Positions 45,532 to 59,559 are shown, numbered from the stretch's first letter. The stretch is DNA of 64,000 nt from Hygrophila difformis (GCA_030278955.1 JAOANR010000004.1:58739120-58803119), one strand, 5' to 3'. The notes: generated from the letters alone by a model not told the origin. Numbers and translations: made by a program.

Positions 45532-45939
45532 CGAGACCAAATGGAGGGAGTGAGACAATTGTACACATAGGTGGATCGTGGATGTATTATGTTACAAGTA
45601 CTTAAATTTTTATCTTATGTAGAATTGTACTAATGCTATGCTTCACTTTTTAAATTTTTATCTTATATAAGTGAAATTTTATTAAATTTATGTAATCTTT
45701 TAATTTTAAATATTAATTATTTATAATTTTTATTTAGACATACTTTCAATTATTAATCATATAATAATAGCATTTTATATGAGACAGAAGTAGTATTAAT
45801 TTTTCTCGAATTAAATTCTTTCTTCTCGATAATTGACATTTTTTTTAAAAAAATTCATTTTCATTTAGTGAAAAGCTCTTACTCTTATTTTTTTATTATT
45901 GGAATGTTTTTATATAGTTGCACCATTTGGTGTTTTTAC

Positions 45940-46355
45940 ACTATTTACTAAAAGTTTTATCATATTTATACAAGTTAAAATATAGGTCCCGTTTGGAATA
46001 AGCGGTCCAAACGCTAAAAGCCTATTCCCAACTCTAAGAAATTCATATCTGTTTGTTTTTCCGGAAATACAAGATTTGGAATCGCTGATTTTCTCCACAA
46101 ATTGTGGTCTTGGGAACTCTAATCTCTGAAGCTAAACTCCAATCTCTGAAACCAAACTCTAAACTCTAAACTCTATTTATTTACCAAACGAACCCATAGT
46201 CAAGTGAGATCTTGTTAAATTCGTCTCGTCGTGTAGTTTTTAAATATGGAACTTTTAGAATTTTACTTGTACCGAACATAAACTAATAATGATTTAAAAT
46301 GTGCATTGGACCACGTGCTAGGTGTGTCCGTAACAAGAATAAAAAACAGAGGGAG
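45940..46355. mobile_element. Stowaway-like MITE split by a Tourist-like MITE
   Basis: The host MITE has a degraded left end near 45940, the core GTCAAGTGAGATCTTGTT at 46199 and the right end AAAACAGAGGGAG followed by TA. Between AAAATATA and GTCAAG, contiguous in the copy at 8430, 211 bp of foreign sequence is inserted. Confidence 0.7.
45985..46195. mobile_element. Tourist-like (PIF/Harbinger) MITE with 3-bp duplication
   Basis: Ends GGTCCCGTTTGG and CCAAACGAACCC are inverted repeats. ATA occurs on both sides (45982-45984 and 46196-46198). The interior contains several ATCTCTGAA and AAACTCTAA repeats. Confidence 0.78.
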
Positions 46356-46359
46356 TAAA

Positions 46360-46495
46360 TCTAAAGTTATATTATCACCAAATTAAATTTAAACTTATAA
46401 AGTTTATCTAAAGTTCTATTATGTAATGTTAATAAAATAGATACTATTTGAAATAAATTATTAATAGTAGTATTAGGTGGTATAATGTACCATTA

Positions 46496-46527
<32 letters not shown>

Positions 46528-47290
46528 AGGAAAAAAAATGTAGATATAAATTGTACTCTTTAATTGAAATTTAGAAAAATGGAGTACTGCATATTTTTTT
46601 AAATTTTTTTTTTGTCTAAAATGACGTGTAAAATGATGAAGGGTACTATATAAATATGAGAATGATGATTAGTGGAAACCAATCTACTAATTTACTTATT
46701 TCCATAAATTTTGTCTAATAGAGAGAAGGGGAAATTAATGCAAAACAAGAGCCCCCCCAAAAAAAACCCTAGTCAAAGCTTTGATCAACACGTTCATTAA
46801 TGTTTACTAGTCATTATTACTACTCATTAGGGGGTAAACATTGAAATAATAAATTCCAACTTAGTACTATTAAATTACTTAAATTAATTAATGATCAAGA
46901 TTGAGCTATTGAAAGATAATTCGTGATGAAATATTAATCATTGGAGTCCCATGAAATAAGTAACCTTATCACACTAAGTTGTGCAATTCTGGTAAGTTCG
47001 ATTCTGCGTTAACCAGGTTGAATGCAGAATGAAAAGATACTCACACGAGGGAGGCCGGTATTTCATTCAATCACTAATCCTATTTAAATTTTGAATTTTT
47101 ATACTACTGGTAATAATTCTATACACAATACCGTCAATTACTCTATATGACTTTTTTTTGTAGTATTTAAGTTATGGAAACAGAGAAAATGATGGAAGAA
47201 AGTGATTATAAGTGAACAAAAATAGATTTTTAAAAATAATAATAATAATTGGAAATTTTAAAATAAGTTTCAACTGAAACGCATTTTCTT
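46360..47290. other. AT-rich intergenic region
   Basis: No gene recognised. A possible tRNA-like SINE head lies at about 46975-47020 (TGGTAAGTTCGATTCTGCG). AT microsatellite at about 46507-46527. Confidence 0.35.
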
Positions 47291-47302
47291 TACTTTTCTG
47301 GC

Positions 47303-47590
47303 TCAAAATCTAAAAAGTCCGGTTAATGAGATTACAATAAAAATTAAAAAAAAAATAAAAAAAAAAAAATCAAACTGTACCTTTACAAAATTTGCTTCAT
47401 TTCCATCCCAATGCAAGTCAATCTTCATGCTATACACCTCAATCTGTGCCCTCAACAAATGCAGCAGCAGCAATGAAGTCGCCTTCAGCTGCCCATTATG
47501 CATCGATCCGATTTCGGAACTCCTCTCATAAATCTGTGTTTCCAACACCAAATCATAACTTTGAGCGATCTTGGAGTCACTTGGGATCAT
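47303..47590 (-). other. Unassigned open frame or exon relic
   Basis: An open stretch starting MIPSDSKIAQSYDLVLETQI with amphipathic helix-like continuation (GQLKATSLLLLHLLRAQIEV, DLHWDGNEANFVKVQF) before a poly-T tract. The composition looks coding, but I do not recognise a family. It lies about 320 bp beyond the CPL1 stop codon. It could be a relic exon or chance. Confidence 0.25.
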
Positions 47591-47913
47591 CTATTCTTTT
47601 CCCTCATTAACCCGAGAGCAGCATTTCCAGGTCCAATACAAACAAACACACAACAAATCACGATTTTGTTGTTACAGTATACACGGGTAGCCGAAATTGC
47701 TTGTGCTTCACAGCAAATTGCATCAAGATGACTCAGTGATAACAACCAAGGAGGGCTGTGATTGCGCTTCTGCGCCGTCAAGATAGAAGAGGCAAAACCG
47801 AATTGAACGCAAGGTGACTAAAGCTATGCTTGACCTGACTTGGGGATTTCCTCGTGTATATCTGGCTGTGGACTCGTAAAACTATCAAGAAAAGGACAAA
47901 TCATGTGAAGATT

Positions 47914-50900
47914 TTATGGAATAGGAGATGGATTCCTGGGGTGCCTGCCACTGGATGGCATTCGCGGCAGAACCCTTGAGATTTCAGGTTTTAATCGTTT
48001 ATTAGGCATGTCCTGCATGGGCCTGAACCACAAAAAAACATTTACTTCAGAATAACTCGCGTGGTGTGTACATTTCCCCGAGAAGTGGGAAGTGATGTAC
48101 ATTCATATAGGTGTAAAATTGTACAGTATGTCGCTTCTCTCTCGGGAAAGACTTTTAACCTGAAAGGAAAAGAAAAACTACTCACCTTGGAGAACCTTGA
48201 CGCTTGTAAGAAAACTGACCAGTCCCAGGTTTCAAGGCAGCAATAGCTTTTTCGGCAGCCTAAATGGAATGATTGACATGTGAGATAAAAGAAGAGATGG
48301 AAGAATCCATATGGAAATAGTTACTAGGGATAAAACAGGGTGGAAGACAAACCTGTGATTTGGCATCGTCGCCTGTTAAAGCGATCCCCTTGCCCATTAT
48401 TTGCCCGTTAATTTCAACCTGAAATTCAGAACTGTTGGATTAACCATCCAATAATCAAAACTCCCACAGCTAGTACATAATTGCAGATCGACCATGAACT
48501 TGACTGTTCATAGCTGGACAGCAAACCGTCTCCACAATCTAATACCTCAAAGTTCAATGCAAATGAAAAACCTCTCAATTATAATTGCTCAGTTCAATCT
48601 TCACGGGATAGAAAACAATCTTAATATGCAATTAACAATAACGAAGAGTATCGTCTGACCTCAGCACATACTTCGTTTTTCTGCCCCCGAGCTGAAAGCT
48701 GAGTTCGAGTATTGAATCTCACAATCAGGCCTTCCATCATGCACTGACAATATATGAGATATAATAGCATGTGAATACCCCAAATTCACAATCACCATTG
48801 CAGAAGAAAAGTCTATGAGTTCTTTTTACCACGTACCAGTTCTTTAAGTGTACTGATTGAACTAGTTGGTTTCTTAGAGGCCTCAAATCTAGGATCTCGA
48901 CTTCTTGGTGGCGTTGACGCTGTTGATGGAACAGCTTCTGCAGATGCCTGACTTCCATATTTACTACCATCTCCAGGCATGCTACTGGAGTCCAGTTTAG
49001 CCTGAGACAAGTATTTATCTGCAAAAAATAATAATAGTAATAATAGTTAAAATGGCCAAAAAAGAATACCATGGTCCAAAAAAAAAAAGCAGCCACCCAT
49101 ATCATGCTAATATTGCATAACCACACACGCAATGCTGCCACATTAAGACCATGCAAGCTGATTTCTGCCCAAAGTCCTAGGGCAAGGCAAGGTGTCACCA
49201 GAAATTGCTAAACACAAAGAACATCATACATTTGGCAATATCGAATATGTCATTACACACAATAAAGACTAGATATGCTCAAATTACGACATCCATGGAC
49301 AAAATAAACTAACAGGAATATAAGTACAAGCCAAGGTCCTCAATGAAAAAGAATAAGGATTATACTTCACTAACCATCTACTAATTCATTAACTTGAGGC
49401 ATGTAGTCCACTCTAAGGACCACATATTTTAGTTTCCTGGCCACAAACAAAAAATTAATGGGATCTGTATGGTTACAAGCACCAATGCTTAGGTCCAAAC
49501 ACTTGAATTAATCCACAGGAAGTGCCAAAAGAATTATTACACATAAAATAGCAATTAATCTGGAGTGCAAGGAAGAGGTATCTAAGTACAATTCGGCAAG
49601 AGCATACAACAACCAGAATATCTAAACCATGAAGCTTTAGTGATTGAAAAGAGAAAGAAAAACGTCCACAGGAGAAATTCCTTTCTGACATATCGAGTAG
49701 GCAAATGCAAACTAAGAACTAACTTCTAACCCTGCCAAACCAACTTTTAGCCTATAAACCATTTTTTAAGGTGAGTGAATAAATAAAGGTGAACCATTTT
49801 CATAATAGAACATATATGTATCCAAAACAAATTCAGCAACAAAATGAAATATAGAATAAACCACTCTTAAAAAATATCAGGGTTCCAGTATTTACCAGCC
49901 AAAAATAAGAGTGCTCTTTCAGCCGCATGATCCAGTGCTTCTCTTCTCGTCCCACCAATTCCTTCACCAACTTTCTGTCCTGCAAAGATAACCTGCAGAA
50001 GACCACAGTGGGTAAAATTTCACCACACAGTTTCCAAGATCTGTTTGAATTAGAAACATCGGATAACATATCTGAACCAACCTCTGAAGAAAACTGCAGG
50101 TCAACACTTGATATCAGACTTTGCTTAAGCTCCACCTACAGGTTTGAGACAGCCATCTGAATGCCAGACTCAGAACACAAAAGAAAGCAGAAGAAAAAAG
50201 TTGAAGTTTGTACCCTTGTCCCACACTGGAGAGCAATATCCTGTAATGCTCCAATATAAGATTCACCGTATGGATCGATTTGTCCAGATTCAATATCTGG
50301 ATCCTTGAGCTGAGCTGCAGGACTATCCTCACCTTAAAAACACACAACAAAAAAACACACCTAATTACTTCTAATGCGGTTGAATGAAGTTGTGTGCGTG
50401 CGTGGTTTACAATTATGGCTTCTCATAATAGTATAAAAAGCCACTGAAGCAAAATAATATTATATGCAAGAAACTAACATTTCAAAACAACTATATTCAA
50501 AAGAAAAGTAGAAAGGAAAAAGAAAGTAAGTGGCATAAAAACATACAAAGATTTTTAGATAGCTTTCTTGAGTTCATCAAACCAATTATTAGGACAAATT
50601 TCTTAATGAGACTATATTGAGTAATTAAGAGTATTTCAACTAAAATCCCATTATCAAAATGACCTCTCAGTGTTGAATATGGATAAAATCACAAACAAAT
50701 TTGTACATATGCTGTGCACTTTAGAAAAGAGGAAAAAAAAAAAAAAAAAAAAAGGACAGTGTAGAATAAACATGTACAGCGCTTGTACAGAAGTGAAACT
50801 CATACATTTTGTTGTTTTCTTTTCAATGCAGCATCTGAGCATGATGTTAATAAATTAGGTACTTATAGAATGCGATTATAAGTGGCCAGCATCCAAAAAA

Positions 50901-53900
50901 ACTCTCGAAGGTACTCATTTCTTGATTATAATTTTTTTTCTTTATCATGGTATTTTTATGTACCACGTGTCCATTTTATTGATCCACGAGAAAAGATACC
51001 TTTTTTAACCAAAAGAAATACCAAATTATAAAATGTAAGAGTATAGTCAAATCCAAATAGAAAGACAAGTTATCAACCAAGGGAAAATGAGCTAGATGAA
51101 TCCATTAAAGAAAAAGAACACAATTGGCCAACTTGGATAAAGGTGAAAAAACGTAGTATATTTCATTGGCACATAACCACTAAGTTATTTTTACTTGTGC
51201 TATCATGCCCTGTGGAGATCTATGAAACTAAAGTTGGAGCTGTCAAGCATATCTCATTCTTTAACATAAACATGACTTACGAGAAAAGGAAGAGAATTCT
51301 GCCCGTGGTGGATTTATCCTTAACAAGTCTTCTCTTGGAAATTCCTGCACACAGATGCACATGCCTATTATCACACAGATCCACTTATTCTGATCACATT
51401 TCTATCATTCTATGAGCGGGAAACAAGTGATATTAATTACCTTCTTTGGCAACCGTTGGCTTTCAAGAACTCTGCCAGGTGGGATGGAAGTTTCCATTTT
51501 GTTGAGATAAGGTGTGTGGTGGGCCCGATGATTATCAATAGGAAGAGATCCTGCCTTAAACTCCGAAGGTGGTATTGGGCCTCGATTTGGTTGTCTGACG
51601 TTCACATCTTCTTCAGCAGGGAACCATCCATGTGGGGGCACCCTTGGAACAGATACTTGTGTGGGGGGTTGAGCAGGAAACTGAGGTTCACTAGGAGGGT
51701 GTTCCCTCATGTCTTGACCGTGTTGCAAAATGAGCAATCTCCTTCTTGTGTCAGGATCCAATTCAGATTCTGGTACCTCTCCTTCTTCCCTCGCAGGAGA
51801 GCTCTGCAAGGTTGTTTCTGCTTGTCCAATGTGGGGTACTGGGGGTTTAAGCAGAGAACTAGACACTTGAGGTAATTGCTGGTTTAGAAAAGGCATTGAA
51901 GGCCCTTGTATTGTAGGTGGATGAACTGTAAAAGAAGATGGTGGTGCAGAGTACTGGAGGGTTGAGGCAATTCTAGGGTCTAAATTCATTAGTGGAGCAG
52001 GAGCAGCCGAAGAAGCTAACAATGCTTCCTGCAAGTTTTCAGATTGCCCAATTTAACATCCTAAAGCAAAATAATTTGAAGAAACTCACGAATATAATCA
52101 CAAAGGAAGGATAAAAGCATATCAGAATGGAAAAATATGTGCAGACTTCACGACACAAAATCATGTCTACATCCTCACATCAACACAGCAACACGTGCAG
52201 ACACTTCACACAAAATGATGCCTCAAATCTTCACATAAACACAGGATAGAAAGAAAAGAAGAAATTTCACCTTTAATCTCCTTTCCACCTCTGGACCTGC
52301 CATACCATCAAAAGCAAGCAAATCTTTGTTTCCATTAGGAACTGAAGGATCCTCCTACACATTAACAAATAGAATAATGCTGCTCAGAATGCAAATTTTT
52401 TATGCTATATCTCGCAACCTTTAAGACACATCAAAAATGAATTTGGGAGAGACTTGAAGAGTAACAATATTATGGTCTTACCTCTGAAACCAAGTAATTG
52501 CTCACATCAGGAGAAGGCATGTCACTTATATCATCTTCATATGCCACTTCAGTTATTTGACTCATTAAACCCTCATCAAATTCCCTAAGTCAAATACATT
52601 CAGCAAATCATATTAGAGATACCAGGAACCCAATATTAAAATGGTGGGGCAAGGATGTGTTATAATTAATAGACTTACTTGAAAAAACCACCTCTAACAT
52701 TGCAGGCAACATTTCTTGCAACACAGAGCACAGGAATTGAATTGTTGGCCTACAGACAATTCATTACAGACAATTAGCAAAATTTATGTTGCATTTCCAG
52801 GCTGACAGTGTAGTCAATGAGAATTCGTTACCTCGGCTTGAGGTGCAAAATATGGCATAAAGGCAGGAACAACATGTAGACGAGGTTGATCTTGCTCCTC
52901 CCATACTTTTAAACGGTCATCAATCACCAAAGCCATCCTCGGATGGCAGTTTCCATTTTGGAAACAATTGAATAAAGATTTACGACCTGCACAAAAGGTC
53001 AAATGTATATCAAGGGCAACAGCTATAAGTTCAATCTAAACACGATTGTATGGCTCCCCAAGCTTACCAGCCTTGACACACACAATACGATCAAAAAGTT
53101 CCCTTGGGCTTATCAAATTTGAATCTGGATCAAGAAGTCTCCACATTTCTAAGGCATAGTCTTTTTCTGCCATAGTGCATACAAAAACCTCAAAACGCTT
53201 TCGACCTCTAGCTGTTAAGTAGCTTCTGAGATCCTCCCATGCAGGTCTTAGTCTGACAAGAACACTCGTATCACGTATCTGAAATAGAAAGAGAGCATTA
53301 TCTGTCTGACGAAGTGTTTTTTGTTCACCAATGTTTCACAACATATTTTGGCATCTAAGACCAACTAGGAATCATAAAAGAAAGACAATTTAACAATTAC
53401 CAGCTCCCACTAACATGAAAGATATTTATATTATGCTTCAAGAAAAAATTACACACTGATGAACACACAGCAGACGCATCATAGATTAGACTATGTCTAG
53501 AAGTGGTATAAGAAATACTGATAGAGCAAAGCAAGACCTGTGGATTGATACGAGTAAGAATAATGTTTCTTTCAGGGAGTCGAATAAGTGGGCGAACAAT
53601 AGTAGGGTGATTGTCGGACAAAGACAGAACCACCTCAGATTCTGCTTTAATGACTTTTCCATTGTCAATTATCTGATCGTTTTCAGCATATTGCTTCAAA
53701 ATATTTTTATCATCATGATAACGTTTAGCCTCTGCCAACATGCCAGATTGACGCTGTGGGTCAGACTCCACATTTATTTTTCGCTGCAGTGCTTCAATCC
53801 TATCCTCAAACGAACGCATTGTATTGGCAACTATAAGTGTTTCATCAAGATCAAAAACAATGCCAAGACATCGGAGATTCAGCATAATAAGGCAAGAATT

Positions 53901-56900
53901 GTAGAGACTTGATGGCACATTAAATCCCCAGAAGCAAGGAGTTTGCCCTTCATACTTTCTTGAATGCATTGCAACTAAATGTATCTCTTGTCCTTCAATG
54001 GATGCTATAGCAGTCTGCAAAAACATGAATTATGGGGAAATTAAGCATTGAATCTTAAATTTTAATTAAAGAGAGATGCGACAAATTTCAGGGCTGCAAA
54101 CATCGCTTTCTGTATATTCTGCTTAAAGAGAATAACAAATTCTGCTTACAGAGAATAACAAATAAAATGATATACTAATATCAGCTATAATGGAAAATTG
54201 TTGGATTGAAATCATCAACATAACAACACAACTGCATTTTAATAGTTTTTATCTGCAAATGCAGTTGTAGAAACAAAATGTTCATTTTGAAAGTCCACTT
54301 TTGGTTTAGAAACAGAGAATTGCAAATATGGAAATAATTCACTTAACAGTGAATTTTTCCTTCAATAAAGGATATTATGAATAGCATTAACTACAACTTG
54401 GGTTCTCCGTAACAATGGTTTCAATATAGCACTTTAATACCCCTTTAGGCACTTTCCAGTCTAAAACATGTCTAAGTGCCTTGTCCCACAAAGGCATCAT
54501 AAATATTTCCAGAATAAGATTATTGAAATCCTGAATGCCATCTGCAATCAATCTTAGTAATTTCAATTGGCAAAATATGATAACTCGTTCCAATCTCTTC
54601 ACTTCACTGTAGAAAATCCCACACCAAATTGAAATGAAATGAGAAATATGAGGACATGTGTGGTGAGACAAATTCTACCGCCTGTAAACATCACCTTACG
54701 TCTCTTATAGAGAAATGGATAACGAGAATACAGGCAAGATTTAGAATACAGAGGTGGATAGTATAACAGTAACACAGATACATATTTATAGTTCATCTCC
54801 AAATGTACTTTGTACAAACACATGCTCGTTGAAAAAGTCATCAGTTTCAATCCGGAATAAAGGAAATGGACAATAGTTTTCACCAAAACATAGCATTCTC
54901 TATAAAGCTTTTAGTGTTACAATTACCCTTTTCCACTCTCCAAAATCGACATGTCTACGAGTCTAGTCTGACAAAAAGGCATCATAACATTTCTATAACA
55001 AGATTATTGCAAGTTAATTTGCATCCACATTTGATTTAGATTTTCAGTAAGCAAAAATTGAAAGTGCATCGCTTCGCCGCAGAAAATAACATGTAGACTC
55101 CAAATTCCATGTTTAATTCAATTATTATTAGATATTTTAATTTTAATGAGCATAACATGAAAAGATATCTCCAAACTCTTCACTTCACTGTCCGTCTATG
55201 TTGACTCCAAATTCCTTTAAATGACATGAAAAGGACAATAGCGTGTGACTTCTTCGGGTGCTGCAAATTTCAGTGGCGGACCCATAAATTTTCGACTAGT
55301 AGGGCTGGAAAAATCTTTTGGATAAAGTTTAGAAAGACGAACTAATCAGTATCTATCAAACTTGAAGAATTGAGCTATAGGATCAAGACAAGAAATATAA
55401 AGTAGTAACTCGAACAAGTTTTAGTGAATCGATTATTCATCTCTTAATTAATGATCAAATCGAAAGCCTATGAAAAAAGATATTCAAGTTAATTCAAAAA
55501 CATTAATGTTTTTCAGAAACATAAGCACATATTCTATGTTAAATTAAAATAATAAAATTACTAATCGTATTGAATATTTCCACCTTATAATGATGAAAAT
55601 ATGTGATTTCTTATTTGGCTAGCCTAAAATGCTCATGCAAAGGCGAAAATTCATCAAAATAAAATTTTAATCAATTTAATTTAAAATTAATATATAACAT
55701 AATTATTGTTTTTTATAATTACAACACCAAAACAGGGAAGGAAAAAAAAAAAAAAAAAAAAAAAAAAGAGGTGGGGCTCCTAGCCTAGGCGTAGATCCAA
55801 GCAAACATTACTTGTCCACATAGATTCCACTCATCAAGCAATGAGTGGGGATACAGGCAAGATTCAACATATAGAGATTGATAGTATGAACAGAATGGAG
55901 ATTATTAGGCCATCATCAACATAAGAGCACAATAAATGTCTACAGCTTCATCTCCAAAGTCCAAATGTGGTTTGCAGAAACAAAATATCCATTTTAAAAG
56001 TCATTATTTTCAATTTCGATGTGCAAAATTGCAAATATGGAAATAATCCATTAACCAGTGAATTGAGCTTTCAATAAAAGAATATCAACGGACTTCACAA
56101 ACTTGGGGTTCTCTACAAAGATATCAAGGTCGCAATTAAATACCCTTCTCCAGCCTCCAATGAACATGTCTACATGACTACATGACTTTTCCGACAAAGC
56201 ATCATAAATTTCTATATAAAGGTTATTGTGAACCCAATTACTCATGAATAGCATTCACAATCAAATTTTCGATATTCCACCAAGCCGAATATGAAAACAC
56301 GCTCCAAACTCTACACTGCAGAATGGCAAATTTAAATGAAATGAGAAGGATGAGAACATGTGACAAATTTCAGAGCACCAAAAATCAGCTTTCTGGTTGC
56401 ATTTATGCGAATAGCCCAATAGATGCAAGATTTAGCACATCGAAGAGATGAATATTGATGGAAAATTATTAGACTATCATCGACATAAAAACACATCCAC
56501 AGATTTATAGTTTCAACTGAAAATGTAGACCATGGAAACAAAATTTTCATAATAAAACTCATTATTCTCAATTCAGAAATAGAGAATTTCATATATCGAA
56601 ACAATGAATCTAGCCTTCAATAAGCCAAATAATTGAAAACTTTCGCCGGAACTTGGGGTTCTCTATACAGGAATCAATGTCATAGTTAATACCCTTCTCC
56701 AGTTTCTGAATACGATTATTGCTGGAACAGGATTATTTCAATTCTGAATCTGATTAACGTCAATGAATGTCATCTACAATCAATATTAGAGATTTCATTT
56801 CAATTGGTAAAATGTGAAAACACTCCGACCTCACTGCAGAAAGCCCTACGTTGACACTAAATTTCCAGGGGAAAAAAAAAAAAAAAAAAAAAATTATCCA

Positions 56901-57525
56901 CCGAACTTTACATTAAATAGAAAAATGTATAGGACTTTTGTCAATTTACCCATAGCCCCAAAAATCATGTACCAAGTATAATTCCAGATTCAGTCATCAC
57001 AATTACTAAAATTTTGAACCCATGTGTCTTTTTTTGTACCATGCCTCAATTGTCCCAAATATGAAAAGTATCAAATAATTGAAATAATTCCGTATAAAGG
57101 GTAATATCACTCCATAAAAATTGAAAATTAAGATTCTATTCAATTATCGTTCAAAATTAGGGCTTTAAGTTCTTCACCAATTAAGGGGATCTTTTAAGTT
57201 AATTATTTTCCAGTGAGAATTGTGGTTTTTGTACTTGTTGGGCAATGCAGTGCAATACCTTGTTCTCCCTGAGACAGGTGGCGTGCAAAACAGATAGCGG
57301 CGAGTCGACATTCTTCGCCGCAGATTCCAATTTGAAGCATATTCCGGCGGATTTTATGGTGTGAAGCACAGCTAGTGGGGGGCACCTCTCACTCGGCGGC
57401 GAATAGCGGGATATCCGAATTTCCCTAATCTCCCCGCCACCACAAACGCCGCCGCTGCCGTACTGCAACTCCGCCTCCCCCAGCACCCTATCCCCGTCGT
57501 ACACCACTGCTAATTTTCGATACAT
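47914..57525 (-). CDS. CPL1: RNA polymerase II CTD phosphatase-like 1 (CPL1/FRY2)
   Basis: Seventeen exons encode 934 residues: 57525-57259, 54014-53538, 53278-53068, 52986-52832, 52749-52679, 52584-52482, 52354-52271, 52028-51441, 51344-51281, 50332-50214, 50135-50082, 49992-49896, 49018-48837, 48743-48660, 48418-48353, 48259-48186 and 48022-47914. All phases agree. The FCP1/HAD phosphatase domain has the catalytic DLDET motif at about 144-148. A Pro-rich middle follows, then two dsRNA-binding domains (about 685-760 and 820-895) and a basic tail with KRLKPEISR. In Arabidopsis this nuclear protein dephosphorylates Ser5 of the Pol II CTD and HYL1, and so affects stress genes, splicing and microRNA precision. 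Length is close to the Arabidopsis protein (967). Intron 1 is 3.2 kb and repeat-filled. Confidence 0.95.
54050..56870. repeat. Degenerate tandem repeat array in CPL1 intron 1
   Basis: At least four diverged units of roughly 0.5-1 kb share an ordered set of blocks. These are CAGTGAATT followed by TTCAATAAA; ACTTGGGGTTCTC (near 54396, 56101 and 56648); AATACCCTTCTCCAG (56140, 56686; degenerate at 54436); GACAAAAAGGCATCATAA followed by AGATTATTG; and CACTGCAGAA or CTTCACTGT followed by TTGACTCCAAATTCC. Poly(A) tracts at 55742 and 56872 interrupt or bound the array. No coding frame persists. Confidence 0.65.
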
Positions 57526-58210
57526 TTAATCTCTTCTCCAAAAACCAAAATACTAAATCAAAATCAATAATGTTTTAATCAACCTCAACCCTCCTCCCCA
57601 GCAATTCGTATCAGTTCTTTTCTCAGATTTATAGATCTATTGCCGCCGCAGAAACAACGGAACAATATATATCAATCTAGGGTTTTCGAAAAATGTAAAG
57701 ATGTTTCAACTACAATATAAAAGTTCCCGATCATGAAGTTTTTAGGGGTTTAGGATGGATTCCCAATCAAGATTCAAGATTTCGGAGTTCAATTTAAGAA
57801 TTTGAGAGGGTGGAGGATTTCGGCGTACAAAGAGAAAACCCTAGATCCAGAAAGGCGAAAGCGTCAGATAAACTGTGCGCGCTGCCTTACACTAATCGTG
57901 ATTGGTCTAACCTGATTGCTTACGATTTTTCTACGATGCGCGTATTATAATGATTTATTTATAAGTACAAATCCAGATGTAAGCATAATGTCAGTATTTG
58001 TTGTCAATGCATTTTAAATTTTTCTTAAAATAAACCAGGAAAATAAACAAAAATAAAAAATCTGTACAAGTGAGTTCTATTTTTTTTCCTTTTCCCCTTT
58101 GCTCGTCTTTTTACGTTAGTTATAAAAAAATATATATATATATATATATAAAGTGAGTAAAATATATTTTAAAATTTAGTACATTAATTCAAGGCAAATC
58201 TATTTATTTA
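57526..58210. other. CPL1 leader and promoter region
   Basis: About 330 bp upstream of the CPL1 start look like leader or promoter. No clear TATA box was chosen. A (TA)n run lies at 58130-58150. Confidence 0.4.
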
Positions 58211-58221
58211 TCAAATAAATA

Positions 58222-58725
58222 CTCCCTCTGTTTTTTAAAAATTAATACGGACTCATAGTGCACACAATTCAATATATTTTTTAAATCATTAATAATTCAA
58301 ATTCGGTACAAGTAAAAAATACTTCATCTGTTTTGTTTTAATTGTCCCATTGGGGTTTTGACAACTATTCACTCACATACTTTCACTTAAAGTTTTATTA
58401 TAGTTATACAAGTCAAAATATAACCAAGTATGATCTTGTTATATTTGTCTCGTCGTATAGTTTTTAAATATCAAAATTTTAAATTTTTACTTGTACCAAA
58501 CTTAAGTTATTACAAGTTTGCGTGCTAGGTTGATCCGTAAAAAATAAAAGCAAAACATATGAAATATAAAATTTTGATATTTAAAAACTACACAATGAGA
58601 TAAATCTAACAACATCTCACTTGAATATATTTTAACATATATAACTATAATAAAATTTTAAATCAAAATGTATATGTGAATAATAGTATTTTCTACATGT
58701 TGCAAATAAAAACAAACGAAGGCAG
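58222..58725. mobile_element. Stowaway-like MITE pair, one nested in the other
   Basis: An outer MITE starts CTCCCTCTGTTTTTT after TA (58220-58221) and ends AACGAAGGCAG before TA (58726-58727). A second copy with its own end CTTCATCTGTTTTGTTTTAA at 58322 and core AAGTATGATCTTGTTATATT interrupts it up to about 58545. The outer core then resumes in reverse orientation (GATAAATCTAACAACATCTC). Confidence 0.65.
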
Positions 58726-58999
58726 TATATAAGTTCTTTAACTTTGATTTCTAAAAAAATAATTATATAGTGAGTTAAATATATTAAAAATAAATAATAT
58801 ACTATATGCCCCATTATGCTTGCAACTATATAATTACATTTTTATTGTTAATTAATAAATAAAAAGAATATTTCTTAATTTTAAAAAATTGTATAATCAC
58901 ATTCACACAATTTTTTTTAAAAAACATTGACACTTATAAAATACACATTCACGCCTTTGTGGCTTTATAAGATTTTGAAATGGAAATAATAAAGATATA

Positions 59000-59259
59000 C
59001 TTCCTTCGTTCTCTTGAAAATGCAACATTTTACTCCAGCACGTAATTCAATACACATCTTTAATGATTAATAACTTAAATTGTGTATACATAAAAATTAT
59101 AAAAAGTTGATATTCTAAAACTACATGATACGACGAATCCGACAATATCTCATTCGACTATATTTTTTCTTATATAGCTACGATAAAAATTTGAATCAAA
59201 GTTAAACAATGAATAGTAGCAAATAGTGAAATGTTTCAATATCACAAAAACGGATGTAG
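59000..59259. mobile_element. Stowaway-like MITE, 260 bp
   Basis: Left end CTTCCTTCGTTCTC, right end CACAAAAACGGATGTAG, TA on both sides (58998-58999, 59260-59261). The core ACGACGAATCCGACAATATC matches the group. Confidence 0.75.
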
Positions 59260-59559
59260 TATAATTTTTGTTATTACTATAATATTAATATAAAACAATA
59301 TGATTATTGTTATTATATTTCATACTCTAGATTAATCAAGTGTTCGAAGGTGACTTTTTTTGTCAAAGCATTCTTTTTAAGACATAGACTTGATCACCTA
59401 GATATGTACTTTCAACGGACATGACCATTAGGCTAAGCCCCATCCCAATAACTTAGAAATCTTTAATTCCATATTAAGATTAAAACTGGTATAACATTTA
59501 ATTCATTATGATTTATTTTAGTTTTCACAAAACCCAATCTTGATTCACAATGGACAATC

